Part shown: positions 1-8,309 of the stretch, piece after piece | Layout: each line of letters starts with the position of its first letter | Position numbering within the stretch: the stretch's first letter is position 1 | From: Alphaproteobacteria bacterium | GTDB taxonomy: Bacteria; Pseudomonadota; Alphaproteobacteria; ATCC43930; CGMCC-115725 | Assembly (NCBI GenBank): GCA_019241915.1 | Contig: JAFAWI010000679.1 | Coordinates: 1-8,309, forward strand | Reading direction: 5' to 3' | DNA length: 8,309 bases | Program-made: the position numbers and the translations under genes | The notes under the pieces: model-generated | What the model saw: the letters and a program-made list of their open reading frames with translations, nothing else | What the model was told of the DNA's origin: nothing | Database searches by the model: none

Positions 1-1508
<1,508 letters not shown>

Positions 1509-1536
1509 GCGCGACCCTTTCGCGAGAATTGGGTAA

Positions 1537-1564
1537 GCGGCGCGCGCCGCTGACGGCGCGCCGC
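1537..1564 (-). other. GC-rich stem-loop in the rpoB-rpoC spacer
   Basis: The 100-base gap between the rpoB stop and the rpoC start holds a strong inverted repeat. In the transcript it can fold as GCGCGCCG / loop UCAG / CGGCGCGC (positions 1554-1561 and 1542-1549), or in a competing register as a 9-bp stem GCGGCGCGC / GCGCGCCGC (1556-1564 and 1537-1545) with a 10-base loop. No U-run follows, so it does not look like an intrinsic terminator. It ends about 18 bases before the rpoC Shine-Dalgarno. A weaker inverted repeat, CGCTG/CAGCG, lies just after the rpoB stop. A role in mRNA processing or stability is inference only. Confidence 0.55.
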
Positions 1565-1608
1565 CGGATCGGCTGTTTCCGCTGATATCTGCAGCGAATC
1601 TACAGCCA

Positions 1609-5793
<4,185 letters not shown>

Positions 5794-5813
5794 TCAGTCC
5801 CTCGCTGCCGGGC

Positions 5814-5830
5814 ATCCGGACCGGCCGGAT
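5814..5830 (-). other. Stem-loop just upstream of the rpoB ribosome binding site
   Basis: A perfect 6-bp inverted repeat, ATCCGG / CCGGAT, with a 5-base loop (CCGGU in the transcript). It lies about 10 bases upstream of the rpoB Shine-Dalgarno, so folding could affect access to the start site; this is inference. It is short and GC-rich, so it may be chance. Confidence 0.35.
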
Positions 5831-5850
5831 CGCCCGCAAAATTTGATCCC

Positions 5851-5877
5851 GCCCCGGGCCGGACGGCCCCGGGCCGG
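5851..5877 (-). repeat. Tandem GC-rich 12-mer repeat and stem-loop
   Basis: On the plus strand the 12-mer GCCCCGGGCCGG occurs twice, at 5851-5862 and 5866-5877, separated by ACG. In the transcript the two copies can also pair as an 8-bp stem with one bulged base and a GUCC loop (5853-5873). The two identical 12-mers are a direct observation. A function is not known. Confidence 0.5.
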
Positions 5878-5899
5878 TCCCGCCCATCAGACGCCAACT

Positions 5900-5928
5900 C
5901 CGGGCGTGCGATAGCAATCGCACCCCGG
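5900..5928 (-). other. Long stem-loop in the rplL-rpoB spacer
   Basis: The transcript can form a 12-bp stem: CCGGG then GUGCGAU, loop UGCU, AUCGCAC, one bulged G, then CCCGG. The inner 7-bp arm is perfect and not purely G/C, which makes chance pairing less likely than for the other hairpins here. AGUUGGCG follows, not a U-run, so it is not an intrinsic terminator. It could be a processing or attenuation element; this is inference. Confidence 0.55.
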
Positions 5929-5951
5929 GCTCGGTCCTCGTGAATGTCTGC

Positions 5952-5972
5952 GCGGCGCCAAGCCGGCGCCGC
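5952..5972 (-). other. Stem-loop shortly after the rplL stop
   Basis: A perfect 8-bp stem GCGGCGCC / GGCGCCGC with a GGCUU loop in the transcript, extendable by two pairs past a bulged A. It starts about 27 bases after the rplL stop. A hairpin here could protect the 3' end of a processed rplJL message or take part in partial termination, but there is no U-tract to support simple Rho-independent termination. Confidence 0.5.
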
Positions 5973-5999
5973 TGCGCGCTGTTGCAGGTCGTGGCGGAC

Positions 6000-6383
6000 C
6001 TACCTTATTTCGACAGTCGCGCCCGCTTCTTCAAGCTGCTTTTTGATTTTGTCGGCCTCTTCCTTATTGACCCCCTCCTTCACCGGCTTGGGCGCCGCCT
6101 CGACAAGGTCTTTCGCCTCCTTCAGGCCGAGGCTGGTGATGGCTCTCACCTCTTTGATCACATTGACCTTCTTGTCGCCGAACCCGGTCAGGATCACATC
6201 GAACTCGGTCTTCGCCTCTTCGGCCGGCGCCGCTGCTGCGGCACCGCCGCCGGCCGCCGCTGCGACCGCGACCGGCGCCGCCGCCGAAACGCCCCACTTC
6301 TCTTCGAGCATCTTCGCCAGCTCGGCCGCCTCGAGCACCGTCAATGCCGAGAGATCGTCGACCAGCTTTGTCAATTCAGCCAT
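6000..6383 (-). CDS. rplL: 50S ribosomal protein L7/L12 (bL12)
   Basis: The multicopy stalk protein of the 50S subunit. Dimers bind the L10 tail, and the mobile C-terminal domain recruits and stimulates translational GTPases such as EF-Tu, EF-G, IF2 and RF3. At 127 residues it has normal length. The N-terminal dimerisation domain (about 1-32, MAELTKLVDDLSALTVLEAA onward) is followed by an Ala/Gly/Pro-rich flexible hinge (about 34-57, including a GGGAAAAAPAEEA stretch) and a globular C-terminal domain (about 58-127) with the conserved KKVNVIKEVRAITSLGLKEA helix region that contacts the factors. The ATG at 6381-6383 matches the family start; an upstream in-frame extension has no homology. Two Shine-Dalgarno-like motifs precede it, GGGAG at 9 bases and AGGA at 4, fitting the need for more L12 than L10. 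It lies 49 bases after rplJ. The stop is TAG. Confidence 0.99.
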   Translation of the reverse strand: MAELTKLVDDLSALTVLEAAELAKMLEEKWGVSAAAPVAVAAAAGGGAAAAAPAEEAKTEFDVILTGFGDKKVNVIKEVRAITSLGLKEAKDLVEAAPKPVKEGVNKEEADKIKKQLEEAGATVEIR

Positions 6384-6432
6384 TTCGTCCTGCTCCCGTT
6401 TACCGGTTGGGTTCTGATCCGGTCGATAACAT

Positions 6433-6954
6433 TTAATCCGCGCCGCCGGCCTCGTCGGCATGCGCCGCGAGCACCCGCGCCAGCTGCCCGGCCGGCGCCT
6501 GCATCAGCCCGGCGAGCTTTGTCGCCGGCGCCAGGATCAGGCCGACGAGCTTGCCGCGCAGCTCGTCAAGCGACGGCAGCGTCGCGAGCGCGCGTACCGC
6601 CGCCGCGTCGAGCGCCTGGCCGTTGAGCCCGCCGCCGACGATCGTCAGCTTGTCGTTGCGGTTGGCGTAGGCGACCGCCGCCTTCGCCGCGGCAATCGGA
6701 TCGCGCGAAAAAGCCACGGCGGTCGGTCCCGTGAACAACGGCGCCAGAGACGCGAAATCCGTGCCCTCCAAGGCGCGCTTCATCAACCGGTTTTTGGTGA
6801 CGCGATAGCTGGCGCCGGCGCCGCGCATCTGGCGGCGCAGCTCAGTCGCCTCGCCCACCGAGAGCCCGGTCTGATGCGTGACGACGATGCAGGCGCTGCC
6901 CACAATGTCGTGCTGCAGGGTCTCGACCAAAGCCTGCTTTTGCGAACGCTCCAC
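6433..6954 (-). CDS. rplJ: 50S ribosomal protein L10 (uL10), GTG start
   Basis: The base of the ribosomal stalk. The N-terminal globular domain binds 23S rRNA next to L11, and the C-terminal helix carries the L7/L12 dimers; in studied bacteria the L10-L12 complex also represses its own mRNA leader. The 173 residues have usual length. The N-terminal domain is recognisable from MERSQKQALVETL, the VTHQTGLSV strand and loop (25-33), YRVTKNRLMKRAL (50-62) and FTGPTAVAFS (74-83). The C-terminal tail holds three consecutive 11-residue modules at 135-145, 146-156 and 157-167 (KLVGLILAPAT, KLAGLMQAPAG, QLARVLAAHAD), suggesting three L12-dimer sites. The start is GTG (6952-6954), supported by GGAG 8 bases upstream and by the family start position. 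It follows rplA after a 134-base leader. The stop is TAA. Confidence 0.98.
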   Translation of the reverse strand: MERSQKQALVETLQHDIVGSACIVVTHQTGLSVGEATELRRQMRGAGASYRVTKNRLMKRALEGTDFASLAPLFTGPTAVAFSRDPIAAAKAAVAYANRNDKLTIVGGGLNGQALDAAAVRALATLPSLDELRGKLVGLILAPATKLAGLMQAPAGQLARVLAAHADEAGGAD

Positions 6955-6992
6955 CTGCCAGTCTCCAAATCCGCCCGACGCGATGCGCGGCC

Positions 6993-7008
6993 TCGCCGGG
7001 CCCGGCGA
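6993..7008. repeat. 16-bp perfect palindrome in the rplJ leader
   Basis: TCGCCGGGCCCGGCGA reads the same on both strands. As RNA it could make a short hairpin; as DNA it could be a dimer-binding operator. It overlaps the end of a possible -10 element (see the adjacent entry). GC-rich palindromes arise readily by chance in a genome this rich in G and C, so function is uncertain. Confidence 0.45.
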
Positions 7009-7034
7009 TCATACAGCACGCGACCGAACGACAA
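7008..7034 (-). promoter_or_regulatory. Weak candidate promoter upstream of rplJ
   Basis: On the minus strand a TATGAT hexamer (7008-7013, five of six matches to TATAAT) is preceded by TTGTCG (7029-7034, four of six matches to TTGACA) with a 15-base spacer, which is shorter than the optimal 17. This is the most AT-rich patch in the leader. It may be a secondary internal promoter for rplJL-rpoBC, but the short spacer makes it doubtful. Confidence 0.2.
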
Positions 7035-7088
7035 CAGAGCCGCCACCGCCCGCCGCTTGCGCGGGCAGCGCGTTGCCCTGTTCCCGCC

Positions 7089-7799
7089 CTAGGTCCTGGC
7101 CTCGTCCGCGAGACCCGACAAGTCCACCTTCACGCCGGGGCCCATGGTCGAGCTCAAATTCACCCGTGCTATGTAGGTTCCCTTGACCCCGGTCGGCTTC
7201 GCCCGGGTGATTGCCCCGACGAAGGCGCGCACATTATCGACCAGCGCGTCTTCGGTAAAGCTCGCTTTTCCGACCCCGGCATGGACGATGCCGGCCTTGT
7301 CGGCGCGGAACTCGACTTGGCCGCCCTTGGCCGCCTGCACCGCCTCCCCGATGTTTTGCGTCACCGTGCCGAGCCGCGGGTTGGGCATCAGCCCGCGCGG
7401 TCCGAGGATTTTGCCGAGCCGGCCGACCAGCGCCATCATGTCGGGGGTCGCGACCGCGCGGTCGAAATTGATCTCGCCGGCCTGGATCTTTTCGGCCAGG
7501 TCCTCGGCGCCGACCACATCGGCACCGGCCGCCTCGGCTTCCTTGGCCTTGTCGCCGCGCGCAAAGACGCCGACCCGCACGCTCTTTCCAGTGCCGTGCG
7601 GCAGCATCACCGTGCCGCGCAGGTTCTGGTCCTGCTTGCGCGGGTCGATGTTGAGGTTCATCGCGATCTCGACGGTCTCGTCGAACTTGGCCGTGGCCCG
7701 CGACTTGACGAGTTTTACCGCCTCGCCGACCGCCACCGGCGGCGCGTCGGGATCGATCCCCTCATAAGCCTTCTTGAGCCGCTTGCCTTGTGTCGCCAT
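7089..7799 (-). CDS. rplA: 50S ribosomal protein L1 (uL1)
   Basis: L1 binds helices 76-78 of 23S rRNA and forms the mobile L1 stalk that helps release deacylated tRNA from the E site. In studied bacteria it also represses translation of the rplKA message. The protein has 236 residues, close to the E. coli length. It begins MATQGKRLKKAYEGID, domain I contains KFDETVEIAMNLNIDPRKQ (38-56), and the L1 signature GKILGPRGLMPNPRLGTVT lies at 129-147 in domain II. The conserved C-terminal SSTMGPGVKVD is at 217-227. The same frame stays open upstream through rplK, but homology begins at the ATG at 7797-7799, which has AGGAG 8 bases upstream. That Shine-Dalgarno overlaps the rplK TAG stop. The 11-base gap to rplK points to tight translational linkage. 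The stop is TAG. Confidence 0.99.
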   Translation of the reverse strand: MATQGKRLKKAYEGIDPDAPPVAVGEAVKLVKSRATAKFDETVEIAMNLNIDPRKQDQNLRGTVMLPHGTGKSVRVGVFARGDKAKEAEAAGADVVGAEDLAEKIQAGEINFDRAVATPDMMALVGRLGKILGPRGLMPNPRLGTVTQNIGEAVQAAKGGQVEFRADKAGIVHAGVGKASFTEDALVDNVRAFVGAITRAKPTGVKGTYIARVNLSSTMGPGVKVDLSGLADEART

Positions 7800-7810
7800 C
7801 GCTGCCGCTC

Positions 7811-8245
7811 CTATTCGCCGACCACTTCGATGCCCATCGAGCGGGCCGAGCCGATCACCATCCGGCACGCGCCATCGAGATCGTTCGCGTTCAAGTCTTC
7901 CATCTTCTGCTGCGCAATCTCGCGCACCTGGGCCATCGTCACCCTGCCGGCGATATTGCCGCGCCCGACCACCGAGGCACCTTTTTCGAGCCGGGCCGCG
8001 CGTTTCAGAAAGAAGCTCGCGGGCGGCGTCTTGGTGACAAAGGTGAACGAGCGATCGGCATAGGCCGTGATCACCACCGGGATCGGAATGCCCGGCTCGA
8101 TATTCTGGGTCGAGGCGTTGAACGCCTTGCAGAACTCCATGATGTTGAGGCCGCGCTGGCCCAAGGCCGGCCCGATCGGCGGCGACGGGTTCGCCTTGCC
8201 GGCCGGCACCTGCAGCTTGATCAATCCGACGACTTTTTTGGCCAT
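7811..8245 (-). CDS. rplK: 50S ribosomal protein L11 (uL11)
   Basis: L11 binds the 23S rRNA GTPase-associated region (helices 43-44) at the base of the stalk, assists factor-dependent GTP hydrolysis and is needed for RelA activation and thiostrepton action. The 144 residues match the family. The N-terminal domain has the proline-rich LQVPAGKANPSPPIGPALGQ (11-30), followed by RGLNIMEFCKAFN (31-43). The C-terminal rRNA-binding domain carries the typical CRMVIGSARSMGIEV (127-141). The start at 8243-8245 has AGGA 6 bases upstream and gives the expected MAKKV start. It lies 47 bases after nusG and 11 bases before rplA, the classic order. The stop is TAG. Confidence 0.99.
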   Translation of the reverse strand: MAKKVVGLIKLQVPAGKANPSPPIGPALGQRGLNIMEFCKAFNASTQNIEPGIPIPVVITAYADRSFTFVTKTPPASFFLKRAARLEKGASVVGRGNIAGRVTMAQVREIAQQKMEDLNANDLDGACRMVIGSARSMGIEVVGE

Positions 8246-8276
8246 TCTCGATCCTCACCAACTCGGCCGGGGCGTT

Positions 8277-8291
8277 CGCGGCTGGGCCGCG
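8277..8291 (-). other. Small stem-loop directly after nusG
   Basis: A perfect 6-bp stem CGCGGC / GCCGCG with a CCA loop in the transcript begins one base after the nusG stop codon. No U-run follows, so it is not an intrinsic terminator. The nusG-rplK gap is only 47 bases; with this hairpin and the rplK Shine-Dalgarno there is little room for a promoter. An L1 feedback site of the E. coli type could lie here, but I cannot recognise it. Confidence 0.3.
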
Positions 8292-8292
8292 C

Positions 8293-8309
8293 TCACACCT
8301 TCTCGACCT
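8293..8309 (-). CDS. nusG: Transcription termination/antitermination protein NusG (last codons only)
   Basis: Only 17 bases fall in the window. On the minus strand they read a partial codon ending AG, then GTC GAG AAG GTG TGA, giving (Q)VEKV and a stop. Alphaproteobacterial NusG commonly ends in a sequence like FSQVEKV or FSQVEKL, and nusG is the standard neighbour upstream of rplK. NusG binds RNA polymerase through its N-terminal domain and links it to Rho or to ribosomal S10 through its KOW domain. The call rests mainly on gene order and the short C-terminal match. Confidence 0.8.

Larger units (their letters stand above)
5794..5999 (-). promoter_or_regulatory. rplL-rpoB intergenic region with four stem-loops; candidate attenuator or processing site
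   Basis: This non-coding stretch separates the ribosomal protein genes from the polymerase genes. Read as RNA it holds four inverted repeats in series: 5952-5972, 5900-5928, 5853-5873 and 5814-5830, the last ending just before the rpoB Shine-Dalgarno (GAGGG, 5799-5803). In E. coli the equivalent spacer contains a partial terminator and an RNase III site that set the ratio of ribosomal protein to polymerase expression. The position and folding suggest a similar role here, but that is inference. The only T-rich piece (ATTTT near 5838-5843) is not directly attached to a hairpin, so a classical terminator is not supported. No convincing sigma70-type promoter was found in it. Confidence 0.5.
6955..7088 (-). 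promoter_or_regulatory. rplA-rplJ intergenic leader; candidate L10 autoregulatory region
   Basis: The 134-base gap between rplA and rplJ is long compared with the 11-base rplK-rplA gap. In many bacteria the same place holds the mRNA site bound by L10-L12 for translational feedback. The sequence shows a 6-bp stem GCCCGC/GCGGGC with a 7-base loop (7048-7066), a nearby alternative hairpin GGGCA/UGCCC, and a 16-base perfect palindrome at 6993-7008. The Shine-Dalgarno GGAG (6963-6966) closes the leader. I could not match it to the known L10-leader consensus by eye, so the regulatory role rests on position and folding. Confidence 0.45.

Noticed and set aside
5835..5848. AT-rich patch (CAAATTTTG on the minus strand) as a promoter -10 or terminator U-run for rpoB
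   Set aside because: No -35-like hexamer at suitable spacing, and the T-run is about ten bases away from the nearest hairpin and only four T long.
6384..6461. 26-codon upstream extension of rplL overlapping the end of rplJ
   Set aside because: L7/L12 begins at MAELTKLV, with Shine-Dalgarno motifs just upstream; the extension is not part of the family.
7800..8261. N-terminal extension of rplA reading through rplK in another frame, which would give a 390-residue protein
   Set aside because: The extension lies over rplK in a different frame and lacks L1 homology; the internal ATG at 7797-7799 has its own Shine-Dalgarno and gives the normal L1 length.

Overview
The window is a contiguous piece of the conserved nusG-rplKAJL-rpoBC cluster, which encodes ribosomal stalk proteins and RNA polymerase. 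Every gene is read from the minus strand, so transcription runs from high to low coordinates. The organism is most likely a high-GC alphaproteobacterium. This rests on strong G/C use at third codon positions, the long 1394-residue RpoB starting MAISFTGKKRIRKTFG, the RpoC start MNELMNIF, and the L7/L12 and L10 sequences. The order within the class cannot be fixed from this sequence alone.

In transcription order: the last few codons of nusG (8293-8309); rplK for L11 (7811-8245); rplA for L1 (7089-7799); a 134-base leader upstream of rplJ; rplJ for L10 (6433-6954, GTG start); rplL for L7/L12 (6000-6383); a 206-base spacer rich in stem-loops; rpoB for the RNA polymerase beta subunit (1609-5793); a 100-base spacer with one strong GC stem-loop; and the 5' end of rpoC for beta' (1-1508, cut by the window edge after the catalytic NADFDGDQM motif).

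The genes work as one expression unit. L11, L10 and L7/L12 build the GTPase-associated centre and stalk of the 50S subunit, L1 builds the opposite (E-site) stalk, and beta with beta' form the RNA polymerase catalytic core. In well-studied bacteria, L1 and L10 repress their own messages, and an attenuator or processing site between rplL and rpoB lowers polymerase output relative to ribosomal proteins. The spacers here have the right positions and folding potential for such control, but no canonical hairpin-plus-U-tract terminator is visible.

All genes look intact apart from the two edge truncations. I see no mobile element, tRNA, CRISPR array, phage gene or sign of transfer, and no new biological system. 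The points worth a second look are the folded spacers, the three-module L12-binding tail of L10, and the internal duplication in the beta lobe. The very long plus-strand open frames are antisense shadows of rpoB and rpoC.
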